A stretch of 64,000 nt of DNA from an uncultured Bacteroides sp. (GCA_902388495.1 CABMPP010000004.1:186001-250000); one strand, 5' to 3'. Positions 51,489-62,118 are shown, counted from the first letter of the stretch. Translations and numbers: made by a program. Notes: generated by a model from the letters alone, not told the origin.

Positions 51489-52070
51489 TTAGAACTGTAC
51501 CTGCGGTGCAGTCTCTGTTCCCTCAGCAGCTTCGAAATAAGCACGCTTGTCAAATCCGAAAAGGCCGGCAAGGATGTTCTTCGGGAAGCGGCGGATGGCG
51601 GTATTGAAGTCCTTCGCCGCGTTGTTGAAGTTGGTACGTGCCACGTTGATGCGGTTTTCCGTACCTTCCAGTTGGGCTTGCAGTTCAAGGAAGTTCTGGT
51701 TGGCTTTCAGGTCGGGGTAGTTCTCCGTGATGGCAAGCAGCTTGCCCAGGGCAGAGGTTACGGCACCTTGGGCTTTCTGGTATTCAGCCAGCTTTTCGGG
51801 TGTCAGGTCGTTGGCATCTACTTTGATTTGGGTTGCCTGGCTGCGTGCCTGCACTACACCTTCCAAAGTCTCCTTTTCGTGAGAAGCATATCCTTTGACT
51901 GTATTTACAAGATTCGGAATCAGGTCGGCACGGCGTTGATATTGGGTTTCGACGTTCGACCATTGTCCGCTGACGTTCTCGTCCATGGTTACGAGTCCGT
52001 TGTAACCGCTAACGCCCCAAATGGCGAGGAGGGCTACAACAACAATGATGATAATGGTTGATTTCTTCAT
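51489..52070 (-). CDS. lemA: LemA family protein
   Basis: 193 residues from the ATG at 52070. One N-terminal membrane helix (TIIIIVVVALLAIWGVSGYN) precedes the helical LemA domain with QWSNVETQYQRRADLIPNLV, LLAITENYPDLKANQNFLEL and GTENRINVARTNFNNAAKDF. LemA proteins are membrane-anchored and of unknown function, often next to a TPM-domain protein, as here. Confidence 0.93.
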   Translation of the reverse strand: MKKSTIIIIVVVALLAIWGVSGYNGLVTMDENVSGQWSNVETQYQRRADLIPNLVNTVKGYASHEKETLEGVVQARSQATQIKVDANDLTPEKLAEYQKAQGAVTSALGKLLAITENYPDLKANQNFLELQAQLEGTENRINVARTNFNNAAKDFNTAIRRFPKNILAGLFGFDKRAYFEAAEGTETAPQVQF

Positions 52071-52105
52071 ACTCTTTTCTTTATTATAGTGATACAATAT
52101 GTTAT

Positions 52106-53017
52106 TTAGAACCGGGAACCAGCACCTCCGCCGCCTCCCATACCTCCTCCGAAGCTGCCACCGCTAAAGCCTCCGCCTCCTCCGCTTCCGCCAAATAGAC
52201 CTCCGCCTCCAAAGATAACCGGACCACCTCCGCCGCCACCCCGGTAATTCTCATCGTACGATTGCTGGCGGCGCACTACTTTGTGGCCACAGTTACGGCA
52301 AGTATAAGTCACATCTTCCGTCTTCACTCCGTTGCGACGTGAAACAAGGGTGCTACCGCTGCGCTGCAACTTATGTTGTCCGCAGTTGGGGCATTTGGTT
52401 GCGGCGCGTTGGGTCATGATGCCTATCAGCAGGGCTACACCGATGAATCCGAAAACTGCCAGCAAGATACCTCCTACGGAAATATCTTCTTCCTCTTCGG
52501 TGTCATTCTCCATACTGCCGTCCAGGCGCGTGCAGACGGCGCGTACACCTGCCACCATGCCGGCGTCCCAATTCCCGTCTTTCAGGTAAGGAATCATATA
52601 CCGGGTTTGGATGCGCTTGCAGATAGCGTCGGGCAAGTCTCCTTCCAGACCATAGCCTGTATAGAACTGAATGCAGCGTTGGTCGGTCACCAGCAGTATT
52701 ACAAGTCCGTTGTTCTTTCCCTTTTTTCCCACTCCCCACTCGTTGAGCAGTTGGTGGGAGAAGTCAAAGCAATCTTCCTCGCCGATGGAAGGCACAACAG
52801 CTACAACGGTTTCTATGCCGGTCTGCTGTTCCAGCGCGTAGAGCATACGGTCTATACTGTCGCACGCAGCTGTAGAGAGGATGCCGGCAGGATTGCATAC
52901 GTACCTCATCTTGTTTTGAAGATGTACTTTAGGGATGTTCTTGGTGGTGTATACCTCTTGTGCCTGCATGGAAAAGAGCAGGCATAAGAAGAATGTTATG
53001 GAGATAAATCGTTTCAT
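52106..53017 (-). CDS. TPM-domain membrane protein (YgcG-like)
   Basis: 303 residues. A signal peptide (FISITFFLCLLFSMQAQ), then the TPM domain (about 45-170: YALEQQTGIETVVAVVPSIG, GVGKKGKNNGLVILLVTDQR), a membrane helix near 180-205, and a zinc-ribbon-like part with CPNCGQH and CRNCGH. The tail is glycine-rich with repeated GGG runs. It pairs with lemA. Function unknown, likely envelope-related. Confidence 0.9.
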   Translation of the reverse strand: MKRFISITFFLCLLFSMQAQEVYTTKNIPKVHLQNKMRYVCNPAGILSTAACDSIDRMLYALEQQTGIETVVAVVPSIGEEDCFDFSHQLLNEWGVGKKGKNNGLVILLVTDQRCIQFYTGYGLEGDLPDAICKRIQTRYMIPYLKDGNWDAGMVAGVRAVCTRLDGSMENDTEEEEDISVGGILLAVFGFIGVALLIGIMTQRAATKCPNCGQHKLQRSGSTLVSRRNGVKTEDVTYTCRNCGHKVVRRQQSYDENYRGGGGGGPVIFGGGGLFGGSGGGGGFSGGSFGGGMGGGGGAGSRF

Positions 53018-53056
53018 ACTAATGTATTTGTAGTTGCGAAGATAAGGAAAATCACA

Positions 53057-54007
53057 TCAACGGATGTATTTTCCTACAAAATTCTTTACCCGTTGCGTGT
53101 ATTCCTGCGGATAGTCCTTATAAGACATAGCATGCGTGGCACCGGGAACAAGCCACAACTCCTTTGGCTCGGACTTTGCTTCATACAGCGGGTAGACCAT
53201 CCACGTGGGTACATACGTGTCGGCATCTCCGTGGATGAAGAGCATCGGCAATTTGCATTTCTTTACCTGGTTCAGCGAGGATGCTTCCTTGAAATTCCAG
53301 CCGTACTTTGCGTTGCATAGCCAGCTGGCAGTATATAGTAGCGGGAAAGGAGGCAGCCCGAACTGTCCTTTCAGTTCGTGCGCAAATTCATCCCATACAC
53401 TTGTATAGCCGCAGTCTTCTACGAAGCACTTAACGAACGGTTTCTGCTCCTCGCCCGATACCATCATGGTGGTGGCGGCTCCCATGGAAATGCCGTGTAC
53501 CACCATCCGGGTGTTTCCGCCGTAAATATCGTCGGCGATATCCATCCAGCGCAATACGTCGAGGCGGTCTTTCCAGCCCATCTGAATGGCGGGGCCGTCG
53601 CTCAGTCCCTGGTCTTGCAGGTCGGGCAGTAGGATGTTATACTTTAATTCTTTATTATAGAGGTAGCCTATCATCAGCATGCGGATGGCATTGTCCGTAT
53701 AGCCGTGCACAATGACGGCCGTCTTGTCGGTAGGCTCAGGAGCGGCGGCAAAGATGGCATGCAGTTGCCGCCCTTCGGAATTGATGATAAAGGTATCGCG
53801 CAAGGCGCCCACCGTTTGCAGGCTGTCCAGCCACGGCTTTATCGACGGATATTCGCTGAGCATGTATTCGTAGGAACCGGGGATGTCTTTCCCTTTGTTA
53901 TGTTCCGGTCTCAGCGAATAGCCGAGCATGTAGAAACTACCGCCGATGACGGCGATGATAATAAGTATGAACAGTCCTGCCAGACTGTATTTGAGCCATT
54001 TTCTCAT
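53057..54007 (-). CDS. Membrane-anchored alpha/beta hydrolase
   Basis: 316 residues from the ATG at 54007, which avoids overlap with aroE. An N-terminal helix (YSLAGLFILIIIAVIGGSFY) anchors the protein. The nucleophile serine lies in VVHGISMGAATTMMVSG and the oxyanion region in AVIVHGYTDNAIR; the acid and base are in LFIHGDADTYVP and PGATHAMSY. The substrate is unknown. It sits between aroE and the TPM gene in a long leftward operon. Confidence 0.9.
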   Translation of the reverse strand: MRKWLKYSLAGLFILIIIAVIGGSFYMLGYSLRPEHNKGKDIPGSYEYMLSEYPSIKPWLDSLQTVGALRDTFIINSEGRQLHAIFAAAPEPTDKTAVIVHGYTDNAIRMLMIGYLYNKELKYNILLPDLQDQGLSDGPAIQMGWKDRLDVLRWMDIADDIYGGNTRMVVHGISMGAATTMMVSGEEQKPFVKCFVEDCGYTSVWDEFAHELKGQFGLPPFPLLYTASWLCNAKYGWNFKEASSLNQVKKCKLPMLFIHGDADTYVPTWMVYPLYEAKSEPKELWLVPGATHAMSYKDYPQEYTQRVKNFVGKYIR

Positions 54008-54008
54008 A

Positions 54009-54755
54009 TTATCTATTCCAGATTTCCCATGCAGCAAAGGCTTGCAGCAGCAGCATCTCCAGTCCGTTCTTGGTGACGGCTCCTTGCGCCTGGCCTTTCT
54101 TCATGAAGAGAGTTTCATTTGGATTATATAACAAATCGTAGAGCAAATGGTTGGGTGTTAACAGTTCGTAAGGGATGTTGGGACAGAAGTCCACTTTGGG
54201 ATACATACCCACAGGGGTGCAGTTGACAATGACAGTGTACTCCTGCATGATTTCCGGTGTCAGTTCTTCGTAGGTGAGGAATTTGGCATCTTTCTTGGTG
54301 CGCGATACGAAAGTACTTTGGATGCCCAGGTTTTCCAGGCTGCGATATACAGCTTTCGATGCGCCGCCCGTACCCAGAATCAGGGCTTTCGTGTGTTGCG
54401 GTTGCAACAGTGGTTCTATGGATTGGGTGAATCCGATGATGTCGGAGTTATAGCCTACCAGTTTTACCTTTCCTTTGGGGAGGCGGATGATCTTGATGAC
54501 GTTGACGGCGCCTATCTTGGCAGTGTCCTTGTCCAGTTCGTCCAGATAGGGAATAACTTGTTCCTTATAAGGGATGGTCACGTTGAGCCCGCAGAGGTTG
54601 GGATTCTCCTCTATCACTTCCATAAAGTCTTCGATGCGTGGTATTTCGAAGTTCACGTATTCTGCATCAATATTCTCTGCTTTGAACTTCTCATTGAAAA
54701 ATCCGATAGAGAACGAATGTTTCAGCGGGTAACCTATTAAACCGTATTTCTGCAT
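54009..54755 (-). CDS. aroE: Shikimate dehydrogenase
   Basis: It reduces 3-dehydroshikimate to shikimate. 248 residues: substrate domain YGLIGYPLKHSFSIGFFNEK and LNVTIPYKEQVIPYLDELDK with the catalytic Lys (about 65), and the NADP motif ILGTGGASKAVYRSLENLG. The protein is shorter than E. coli AroE but typical for Bacteroidetes. Confidence 0.94.
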   Translation of the reverse strand: MQKYGLIGYPLKHSFSIGFFNEKFKAENIDAEYVNFEIPRIEDFMEVIEENPNLCGLNVTIPYKEQVIPYLDELDKDTAKIGAVNVIKIIRLPKGKVKLVGYNSDIIGFTQSIEPLLQPQHTKALILGTGGASKAVYRSLENLGIQSTFVSRTKKDAKFLTYEELTPEIMQEYTVIVNCTPVGMYPKVDFCPNIPYELLTPNHLLYDLLYNPNETLFMKKGQAQGAVTKNGLEMLLLQAFAAWEIWNR

Positions 54756-54786
54756 GATTAGGGTGTGTTAAAGGGGTGATTAATGC

Positions 54787-55524
54787 TTATTTCCTGGCTG
54801 TATATAATGTGCATATTCCAAAAGTGAGCCGCTTGAAGTGTACTTCGCTGAAGCCCGCCCGTCGGATGACTTCCTGCATCACCTCGCCTTGCGGAAAAGC
54901 ACGGATGCTTTGTGGCAGGTAGGTGTAAGCGCTGTTGTCTTTCGAAATGAATTTGCCGAGCAGGGGGATGACTATTTTCGAATAAATGGTGAATAACTGC
55001 TTCATCGGGAAACGGTCCGGGGTGGAAAGTTCCAGAATGACGAGATGTCCGCCGGGTGTCAACACGCGGCACATCTCGGACAGTCCTTTGTCCAGTCCTT
55101 CGAAGTTGCGGATGCCGAACGCTACGGTCACGGCATCGAAACTACCATCGGCAAACGAGAGGGAGGTGCAATCCTCCCGGGCAAAGGAAATCTTGTCCGA
55201 GAGGTGCGCCTGTTTTACTTTTTCACGACCCACATCCATCATGCCTTCCGAAATGTCGGTACCTATCAAGGTGTCGGGCTGGAGTTCGTGGCACGCAAGG
55301 ATGGCAAAGTCGCCTGTGCCGGTAGCCACATCCATGATGCGGCGGGGGCGGAACGGGCGGAGAATGTTGATTGCCTTCCTGCGCCAACTGCGGTCTATAC
55401 CCATGGAGAGGGTATGGTTCAGCTTGTCGTAGGCGGGGGCAATGTTGTCGAACATTTCTTCTACCTGTTCGCTCTTCTTGCCGTCGTTGCCGTAGGGCTT
55501 GATGTGTTCTTGTGGGTAGTCCAT
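54787..55524 (-). CDS. menG: Demethylmenaquinone methyltransferase (UbiE/MenG)
   Basis: Last step of menaquinone synthesis. 245 residues: [23 protein letters not shown]-binding [16 protein letters not shown], and [20 protein letters not shown] followed by LEL. These are the classic UbiE motifs. Bacteroides uses menaquinone, so MenG is the better name. It starts one base after purC ends. Confidence 0.94.
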   Translation of the reverse strand: MDYPQEHIKPYGNDGKKSEQVEEMFDNIAPAYDKLNHTLSMGIDRSWRRKAINILRPFRPRRIMDVATGTGDFAILACHELQPDTLIGTDISEGMMDVGREKVKQAHLSDKISFAREDCTSLSFADGSFDAVTVAFGIRNFEGLDKGLSEMCRVLTPGGHLVILELSTPDRFPMKQLFTIYSKIVIPLLGKFISKDNSAYTYLPQSIRAFPQGEVMQEVIRRAGFSEVHFKRLTFGICTLYTARK

Positions 55525-55525
55525 A

Positions 55526-56467
55526 TTATTTCAGATACTCCATTACGTTCTTTTCGATACGTTCGGCGATGTTGCTGGTATCTTCTTTTACGAACTTCTC
55601 ACCGGTGATGTGTTCGTATAATTCGATGTAGCGGTCGCTGATAGAAGCCACGATTTCATCGGTCATTTCCGGTACTTGCTGTCCTTCTTTGCCTTGGAAA
55701 CCGTTATCCATCAACCATTCGCGTACGAATTCTTTGGAAAGTTGCTTCTGGGGCTCGCCTTTGGCAAAACGGTCTTCGTAGCCTTCGGAGTAGAAGTAAC
55801 GGCTGGAGTCCGGCGTGTGGATTTCGTCCATCAGGTAGATGGTGCCGTTGTGCTTGCCGAATTCATATTTCGTATCAACAAGAATCAGTCCGCGTTCTGC
55901 AGCGATTTCGGTACCACGCAGGAACAGAGCCATGGTGTACTTCTCAAGGATGGCATATTCTTCGGGAGTAGCCAGACCTTTGGCAAGGATTTCTTCTTTA
56001 GAGATATCTGCATCGTGCTCGCCGATTTCTGCTTTGGTAGTCGGGGTGATGATGGGTTCGGGGAACTTCTGGTTTTCTTTCATTCCTTCGGGCAGCTTGA
56101 TGCCGCAGATTTCGCGGACACCGCTCTTGTAGGCACGCCATGCGCTACCGCAGAGGTAACCGCGTACAATCATCTCGATGGGGAAACCTTCGCACATTAC
56201 ACCTACCGTAACCATCGGGTCGGGTGTAGCTTGCTTCCAGTTGGGGCAGATGTCGGTGGTGGCATCCAGGAACTTGGCTGCAATCTGGTTCAGCATCTGA
56301 CCTTTGAAGGGGATGCCTTTCGGCAATACTACGTCGAAGGCAGAGATGCGGTCGGTAGCTACCATGACCAGCTTTTCACCATTGATGTTATAAACATCAC
56401 GTACTTTTCCGTGGTACACGCTCTGTTGTCCGGGGAAATTAAAATCAGTCTTTGTTAATGCTTTCAT
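55526..56467 (-). CDS. purC: SAICAR synthase
   Basis: It couples CAIR with aspartate in purine synthesis. 313 residues, the longer form shared by Bacteroidetes and eukaryotes. Motifs: [53 protein letters not shown] [20 protein letters not shown], and [20 protein letters not shown]. It lies between phoH and menG. Confidence 0.95.
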   Translation of the reverse strand: MKALTKTDFNFPGQQSVYHGKVRDVYNINGEKLVMVATDRISAFDVVLPKGIPFKGQMLNQIAAKFLDATTDICPNWKQATPDPMVTVGVMCEGFPIEMIVRGYLCGSAWRAYKSGVREICGIKLPEGMKENQKFPEPIITPTTKAEIGEHDADISKEEILAKGLATPEEYAILEKYTMALFLRGTEIAAERGLILVDTKYEFGKHNGTIYLMDEIHTPDSSRYFYSEGYEDRFAKGEPQKQLSKEFVREWLMDNGFQGKEGQQVPEMTDEIVASISDRYIELYEHITGEKFVKEDTSNIAERIEKNVMEYLK

Positions 56468-56496
56468 CTTTGTAATATATTGAGTTTATATTCTTT

Positions 56497-57477
56497 TTAT
56501 TCCTTTTGTTCCGCTTTCCGTCTTTCCCGTTCCGCCTTGGCTTCTTTGTCGAATTTTTCGTAAGCCTCCACAATTTGGGTAACGAGTTTATGCCTTACAA
56601 TGTCCTTCTTGTTCAGTTCGATAAAGCTGATACCTTTTACACCTTTCAGGATGCGGAGTGCTTGCACCAGACCGGAAGTCTGTGATTGCGGCAAGTCAAT
56701 CTGCGTCATATCTCCTGTTACAATCATCTTGGTGTTCATGCCCATACGGGTGAGGAACATTTTGATTTGCTGGGTGGTAGTGTTCTGCGCTTCGTCCAAG
56801 ATAACGACGGCATCATTCAGTGTGCGTCCGCGCATAAAGGCGAGGGGGGCAATCTGGATGATGTTCAGTTCCATGTATTCTTTCAGCTTGGCGGCAGGTA
56901 TCATGTCCTGCAGGGCGTCGTAGAGCGGTTGCAGGTACGGGTCTATCTTGTCCTTCATGTCGCCGGGCAGGAAACCGAGTTTTTCTCCGGCTTCTACGGC
57001 AGGACGGCTGAGGATGATTTTCTTGATTTCTTTGTTTTTCAGCGCCCGTACAGCCAGTGCTATGGCAGTATAGGTCTTACCGGAACCGGCCGGGCCGATG
57101 GCGAATACCATGTCGTTCTTGGCAAAAGCTTCCACCAGCTTGAGTTGGTTTTCGCTACGCGGAATGATTGGTTTTCCGGTGACGCTGAAGACGATGACAT
57201 TGCCCGACTTCTCGGCTTGCGGGGCATTGCCTTTGATGATGTCTATGATGACTTCTTCTTTCAGGGAGTTATATTCGGCGCAATACTTTTCCAGTTTGGT
57301 GATGTTTTCTTCGAATGCACACATTTCCTCTTCGTCTCCCAGTACCTTGATGACATTGCCGCGGGCAACAATGCGAAGCTTGGGATACAAGGCTTTTATC
57401 AGTTGCATGTTGGCGTTGTTTACGCCGTAAAAGATAACCGGATCGATATCCTCGAGAACAATCAGTTTTTCTATCAT
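56497..57477 (-). CDS. phoH: PhoH family ATPase
   Basis: 326 residues. An N-terminal KH-like region precedes the ATPase: Walker A GPAGSGKTYTAIALAVRA (about 129-146), SRPAVEAGEKLGFLPGDMKD, and Walker B AVVILDEAQNTTTQQIKMFL, then TGDMTQIDLP. PhoH proteins are thought to act on RNA; a link to rRNA or ribosome maturation (via YbeY) is suggested for the family. It is followed by purC after 29 bases. Confidence 0.93.
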   Translation of the reverse strand: MIEKLIVLEDIDPVIFYGVNNANMQLIKALYPKLRIVARGNVIKVLGDEEEMCAFEENITKLEKYCAEYNSLKEEVIIDIIKGNAPQAEKSGNVIVFSVTGKPIIPRSENQLKLVEAFAKNDMVFAIGPAGSGKTYTAIALAVRALKNKEIKKIILSRPAVEAGEKLGFLPGDMKDKIDPYLQPLYDALQDMIPAAKLKEYMELNIIQIAPLAFMRGRTLNDAVVILDEAQNTTTQQIKMFLTRMGMNTKMIVTGDMTQIDLPQSQTSGLVQALRILKGVKGISFIELNKKDIVRHKLVTQIVEAYEKFDKEAKAERERRKAEQKE

Positions 57478-57486
57478 TGATATGCT

Positions 57487-58206
57487 TTAAAGTTCAATTC
57501 GTGTCGGTAATGAAACGTTCTGCAAATGTAGTGAAAGGTTTGGATACTTATACGGTTCTAATGGGTATTTTTTTTGTAGGCGGGGTCTGTAGATCATCGG
57601 TAACTGTTTTACAATAATCCCGTTGCCCTTTCGGGTACAACTGATATTCCTTTTGTTCAGTGTCCTTTCTTTCATGTCGAAGATGAGGGTAGGGTCGAAA
57701 TGCTGCCCGTTGATGCGGGTCTCGAAATGCAGGTGTTCGGTGGTGGCGCGTCCGGTACGTCCGGTCAGGGCTATGGGCTGTCCTGCTTTTACGGTGTCAC
57801 CGCTCTGCACGAGGTTTTTGAAGTTATGGCTGTATATGGTTTCCAGTCCGAAGGAGTGGCGCACTACGATGACATTGCCGTATGCACTGTATGGTTTGGC
57901 CATCCGTACCACACCATCGAAAGCGCAGCGGATCGTATCTTTGGCACGGGTCTTGATGTCTATGCCGCTATGGTGCCTGCGCGCACCTCCATAGGGAGAA
58001 ATGACTTTGGCTCCGGGCAAGGGAAAGGCGTATGCTGCGTCGGGCAAGGTGTCGAGGTATATCTCTATCTGATTGGTGTTGTCGAACAGTCCCGGAGTAG
58101 CTACGCGGATGTGGTTAATCTCCATGGAGGTGAAAGGCGGATTCTTGGCTTGCGTCACTGTGGAGAAAGTGATTAATAGTATAGATATGATAGAGGTGAA
58201 CTTCAT
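57487..58206 (-). CDS. M23-family peptidase
   Basis: 239 residues with a signal peptide (FTSIISILLITFSTVTQA). The LytM core is present: SPYGGARRHHSGIDIKTRAK and the H-x-H site in TTEHLHFETRINGQHFDP. It should cut peptide cross-links in the wall or act as a regulator of such enzymes. The length matches the small Bacteroidetes M23 proteins in this operon position. Confidence 0.9.
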   Translation of the reverse strand: MKFTSIISILLITFSTVTQAKNPPFTSMEINHIRVATPGLFDNTNQIEIYLDTLPDAAYAFPLPGAKVISPYGGARRHHSGIDIKTRAKDTIRCAFDGVVRMAKPYSAYGNVIVVRHSFGLETIYSHNFKNLVQSGDTVKAGQPIALTGRTGRATTEHLHFETRINGQHFDPTLIFDMKERTLNKRNISCTRKGNGIIVKQLPMIYRPRLQKKYPLEPYKYPNLSLHLQNVSLPTRIEL

Positions 58207-58209
58207 AGG

Positions 58210-58875
58210 CTATAAGAAATAGTGTATGCTTCCGCCGTTTGAGGCGGCGTATTTCCTTAAAAGGTCTTGTGTCATTTCAGCGGCTTCTTCCAGTCCGTCC
58301 GAGCCGCTGTAACCGTTGATGATGGCGAGGATGTGGCGGGTTTCAATATCCATTTTAGTGCGTTCGTTATCACTGGTCGGGGTGCCGATGCCTCCTATGA
58401 GGTCACGGTAGACGGGAAGTCCTTCGATGTTCAATACACCGCGACCGATACCTTCAAACGGCTCATCGGCACGTCCGATGCCGAGTTCGAGGTGGGTACC
58501 TTGTATCTTGTCGGCATCAAAGCCACCAATGGAGTAGCCGGTACGCAGGGAGACGAGGTTGATAAGATCGACCAGCGTGTCGATTTGATATAATGCCAGT
58601 CCGCGCATCAACCGGCGGCGCAAGGCTTCGGCAGACGGACGGTAACGGCTGGGATCTTTGCCACAACGTTTGTAGGCTTCACGGGTGGCGGCAATGGCGG
58701 GCTGCAGTTTGATGTCGTCCGGTTGGGTAGTGCTGGTCAGTTCTTGGGTGAATGCGTCGATCTCTTCCCATAATCCCTTGCAGAAAGCAGTGTTGGTGAC
58801 TTCTGCATAAACGGCTGCTCCTCTAAAGATGGGGCAGGCAAGTCTTATTTCTTCTGATACGGTGATGTTGTACAT
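58210..58875 (-). CDS. B3/B4 tRNA-binding domain protein
   Basis: 221 residues that match the stand-alone B3/B4 domain of phenylalanyl-tRNA synthetase beta chains: EAYKRCGKDPSRYRPSAEAL, VDLINLVSLRTGYSIGGFDA and GSDGLEEAAEMTQDLLRKY. The domain edits mischarged tRNA in PheT; the role of free-standing versions is not settled. It lies three bases from each neighbour. Confidence 0.9.
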   Translation of the reverse strand: MYNITVSEEIRLACPIFRGAAVYAEVTNTAFCKGLWEEIDAFTQELTSTTQPDDIKLQPAIAATREAYKRCGKDPSRYRPSAEALRRRLMRGLALYQIDTLVDLINLVSLRTGYSIGGFDADKIQGTHLELGIGRADEPFEGIGRGVLNIEGLPVYRDLIGGIGTPTSDNERTKMDIETRHILAIINGYSGSDGLEEAAEMTQDLLRKYAASNGGSIHYFL

Positions 58876-58878
58876 AAT

Positions 58879-59691
58879 TTAATTCATAATCATTATTCCC
58901 GACAATATCCGTCCGGACTTGATGCCCAGACGCCGCGCCGAGAAGAATTCTTCGTGTTGTTGATAAGTGCATATTCCGGCTGTTTCCACTTGGGCAGAAG
59001 GTACACCGAAGTCTAACAGTTGCATCCGGTTGGCAGCCCACAGGTCGATGTGGTATTTATGTGTTTCCGGTTTCCATTCTGAGATGTAATCCATGGCAAA
59101 GCCATTCATACGGAACGCTTCATAAACCTCGTCTCCTACTTCAAAGGCAGGCAGGGAGATGCCGGGGCCAATGCAGGCAATGATGTCTTTGCCGTCGGTG
59201 TTATAGAGTGCCCGCATTTTGTCGAGCGTATGCCCGAGAATGTAATTGACGGTTCCTCGCCAACCTGCGTGGACGGCAGCTATCACTTTGTGTGCGCGGT
59301 CATAGAGCAAGACAGGAATACAATCTGCTGTGGAGATGCAGATGCAGCAACCCGGTTCACGGGTTATAAGGGCATCTACTCCTTGCAACATGTCGAGGCG
59401 TGCTTCGGAAGATGCGGTGAGGTATTTCCTGTCAATCACCTCCACCTTCGTGCCATGTGTCTGAAAGGGAATAATCAGCTCTTTAGGCCGTTGCGGCAGG
59501 GATGCACACAAAATTTCCTGATTCCGGCGGACACATTCCTCATCGTCTCCCGTATAAGACGTGCAGTTGAAGGTACCATAATTTCCCCGGCTGCAACCTC
59601 CGTGGCGGGTGGTTACAAAACAAGAAATGTCGGGATACGGGGCAAGCGCCTCATATCCCAACATTCTCCTATCTTGGGTGAGAGAAATCAT
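58879..59691 (-). CDS. pgeF: Purine nucleoside phosphorylase / laccase-domain protein (PgeF, YfiH)
   Basis: 270 residues from the ATG at 59691, which overlaps the obg stop as ATGA. Motifs: [51 protein letters not shown] and [15 protein letters not shown], with the conserved His and Cys zinc ligands. YfiH proteins act on purine nucleosides and have been linked to peptidoglycan editing. Confidence 0.92.
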   Translation of the reverse strand: MISLTQDRRMLGYEALAPYPDISCFVTTRHGGCSRGNYGTFNCTSYTGDDEECVRRNQEILCASLPQRPKELIIPFQTHGTKVEVIDRKYLTASSEARLDMLQGVDALITREPGCCICISTADCIPVLLYDRAHKVIAAVHAGWRGTVNYILGHTLDKMRALYNTDGKDIIACIGPGISLPAFEVGDEVYEAFRMNGFAMDYISEWKPETHKYHIDLWAANRMQLLDFGVPSAQVETAGICTYQQHEEFFSARRLGIKSGRILSGIMIMN

Positions 59692-60872
59692 TTTCCGTCT
59701 TCCTCCCAATCTTCTTCTTCGTATTCAAAGTCCTCAAGATCTTCTATGTCCTCGTCATCGTTGACATATTCGTAGCTGAGGTCTTCATCTTCGCCTTCCT
59801 CCTTCAGTTCTTCCTGCAAGTGGCTCATGTCTTTGGCACGGTGGGCAATGCTTTCTACCTTGCCTTCTATCTTATTGCTTTCCTTGTTCAACTCTTCCCA
59901 AAGGATGTCTTTCAGCACGGAGACGCCCATGCCGGAGATAGCAGAGATAAATACGTGTGGAATGCCTTCGGGCAATGTCGGCTCTATCTCGTCCATCAGT
60001 TCCTGATCGAGCATATCGCACTTGGTGATGGCGAGTACCCGTTGTTTATCCAGCATTTCAGGGTTGAAGGTACGGAGCTCGTTCAGCAATATCTCATATT
60101 CTTTACGAATATCGTCACTGTCGGCAGGCACCATGAACAACAGTAAAGAGTTGCGTTCAATGTGGCGCAGGAAGCGCAGACCGAGACCTTTGCCCGCGCT
60201 GGCACCTTCGATGATTCCGGGGATATCTGCCATGACGAACGATTTTCCGTCACGATAGGATACAATACCCAGATTGGGTTCCAGCGTGGTGAAAGGATAG
60301 TTGGCAATCTTCGGTTTGGCGGCAGAGACAGAGGCGAGCAGGGTCGATTTACCCGCATTGGGGAAACCTACCAAGCCGACGTCTGCCAGCAACTTCAGTT
60401 CCATGATGACCGTCATTTCCTGCATCGGTTCGCCCGGTTGTGCAAAGCGGGGAGCCTGGCGGGTGGCAGTCTTGAAGTGCCAGTTACCTAAGCCACCGCG
60501 TCCGCCTTTCAGCAGAACAACTTCTTGTCCGTGCTCGGTGACATCGCAGATGTATTCGCCGGTTTCAGCGTTATATACTACGGTACCGCAGGGCACTTCA
60601 ATCGTTTTATCTTCTCCATCCTTGCCGAAACTGCGGCCTTTTGAGCCCGATGCACCATGTCCGGCCAGGATGTGGCGGTCGTACTTCAAGTGCAGCAGCG
60701 TCCAGTAGTTGCGGTTACCGCGAAGAATCACATGACCTCCTCGTCCTCCGTCACCTCCGTCGGGGCCGCCATTGGGGATGTATTTCTCACGCCTCATGTG
60801 CGTAGAGCCTCGGCCACCCTTTCCGGAGCGGCAATATATTTTTACGTAGTCAACAAAATTCGATTCAGCCAT
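59688..60872 (-). CDS. obg: Obg GTPase
   Basis: A ribosome-associated GTPase, essential in many bacteria. 394 residues: glycine-rich Obg domain ([20 protein letters not shown] and [12 protein letters not shown]), then the G domain with [40 protein letters not shown] and ITKCDM. The C-terminus is a strongly acidic tail (many Glu and Asp over the last 45 residues). Confidence 0.97.
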   Translation of the reverse strand: MAESNFVDYVKIYCRSGKGGRGSTHMRREKYIPNGGPDGGDGGRGGHVILRGNRNYWTLLHLKYDRHILAGHGASGSKGRSFGKDGEDKTIEVPCGTVVYNAETGEYICDVTEHGQEVVLLKGGRGGLGNWHFKTATRQAPRFAQPGEPMQEMTVIMELKLLADVGLVGFPNAGKSTLLASVSAAKPKIANYPFTTLEPNLGIVSYRDGKSFVMADIPGIIEGASAGKGLGLRFLRHIERNSLLLFMVPADSDDIRKEYEILLNELRTFNPEMLDKQRVLAITKCDMLDQELMDEIEPTLPEGIPHVFISAISGMGVSVLKDILWEELNKESNKIEGKVESIAHRAKDMSHLQEELKEEGEDEDLSYEYVNDDEDIEDLEDFEYEEEDWEEDGK

Positions 60873-60899
60873 ATATGGTTAATGTGCTAATGGGTTTAA

Positions 60900-61472
60900 T
60901 TATTTCACGGCATCAATCGCCTCGCAAACATCGGCAAAGATCTGTTCCAGTTCGCCGAAGCCTTTGATGTGTTGATATTTTCCGTCTTGCTTGTACCAGT
61001 CGATCAGCGGAGCCGTCTGTGAGTGGTAAACAACGAGACGCTTCTTGATAGTCTCTTCGTTATCGTCGGCACGGCCCGATTCTTTTCCGCGACGGATGAG
61101 GCGGGTCATCAATTCTTCTTCGGGTACTTCGAGATCGAGCATGACGCTTACTTCCTGTCCGCGTTCGGCAAGCATCTTCTTTAATGCTTCGGCCTGGGCA
61201 ATTGTTCTGGGGAAACCGTCGAAAATGACACCTTTGCTATCTTCAAAGCTGTCGAATACACTTGCCAGAATGTCAATCATCAGTTCATCGGGGATCAACT
61301 GACCCTGGTCGATATAGCCTTTGGCTGTTTTACCCAGCTCGGTGCCGTTCTTCATTTCAGCACGCAGCACGTCTCCGGTGGAGATGTGGTTGATGCCATA
61401 CTTCTCTACAATCTTCTCGCTTTGTGTTCCCTTGCCTGAGCCGGGAGCACCGAAAATTACAATGTTCAACAT
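60900..61472 (-). CDS. adk: Adenylate kinase
   Basis: It interconverts AMP, ADP and ATP. 190 residues, the short form without the zinc LID. P-loop GAPGSGKGTQSEKIVEKYGI (8-27), AMP site HISTGDVLRAEMKNG, DGFPRTIAQAEAL and LIRRGKESGRADDNEETIKK. It lies between hpt and obg. Confidence 0.97.
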   Translation of the reverse strand: MLNIVIFGAPGSGKGTQSEKIVEKYGINHISTGDVLRAEMKNGTELGKTAKGYIDQGQLIPDELMIDILASVFDSFEDSKGVIFDGFPRTIAQAEALKKMLAERGQEVSVMLDLEVPEEELMTRLIRRGKESGRADDNEETIKKRLVVYHSQTAPLIDWYKQDGKYQHIKGFGELEQIFADVCEAIDAVK

Positions 61473-61541
61473 TTGTTTAGTTCCTATATTTAAAAGTTAT
61501 TATTGAATTGGATTCACTCTTTTTCTATCCGCAGCTTCTTA

Positions 61542-62078
61542 TTATTCCACCACGGTATAGATATCGGGGTAGTTGCGTCCGAAGCCGTCATAATCCAGTC
61601 CGTAACCCACGATGAAGTCGTTGGGGATATTCATGGCGACGTATTCGATGTTGAGGTCCACCTTCAGTTTATCCGGCTTCACCAGCAGCGAAGCGATATG
61701 GATTTCTTTCGGGCCGCGTGTGCCGAGTGTTTCCAGTAGGCGCTGCATGGTGAGTCCCGTATCTACAATATCTTCTACAATGACTACTGTGCGGTCTGCA
61801 AGGTCTTCGTTGATGCCGATAACTTCTTTAATCGTTCCGGTAGAAGACACTCCTTGATAAGACGCCAGTTTGACGAACGAAATCTCACAAGGAATGGTGA
61901 TACGTTTCATCAAGTCGGCGGTGAACATGAACGAACCATTCAGTACGCTGAGGAACAGAGGATTCTTTCCGTCCAGGTCGCGGTTAATTTCGTTCGCCAC
62001 GCGGGTTACTTCTTTCAGTATGTCCTGTTCTCTGATGGAAACGGAGAACATTTTGTCTTTTATTTGTATGATATCCAT
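61542..62078 (-). CDS. hpt: Hypoxanthine phosphoribosyltransferase
   Basis: Purine salvage enzyme of 178 residues. The PRPP loop reads VVIVEDIVDTGLTMQRLLET; FLSVLNGSFMFTADLMKRI and DFIVGYGLDYDGFGRNYPDI complete the active site. A -7 box TATTTTTG (62105-62112, minus) lies within the end of the upstream transporter gene, so hpt probably heads the long leftward operon. Confidence 0.95.
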   Translation of the reverse strand: MDIIQIKDKMFSVSIREQDILKEVTRVANEINRDLDGKNPLFLSVLNGSFMFTADLMKRITIPCEISFVKLASYQGVSSTGTIKEVIGINEDLADRTVVIVEDIVDTGLTMQRLLETLGTRGPKEIHIASLLVKPDKLKVDLNIEYVAMNIPNDFIVGYGLDYDGFGRNYPDIYTVVE

Positions 62079-62104
62079 AGATGGGATGTTTTAGAAAGTT
62101 GGCG

Positions 62105-62112
62105 CAAAAATA
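62105..62112 (-). promoter_or_regulatory. -7 element upstream of hpt
   Basis: The minus strand reads TATTTTTG, 27 bases before the hpt start. No matching TTTG is visible 19-21 bases upstream, so support is partial. Confidence 0.4.
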
Positions 62113-62118
62113 CGATTT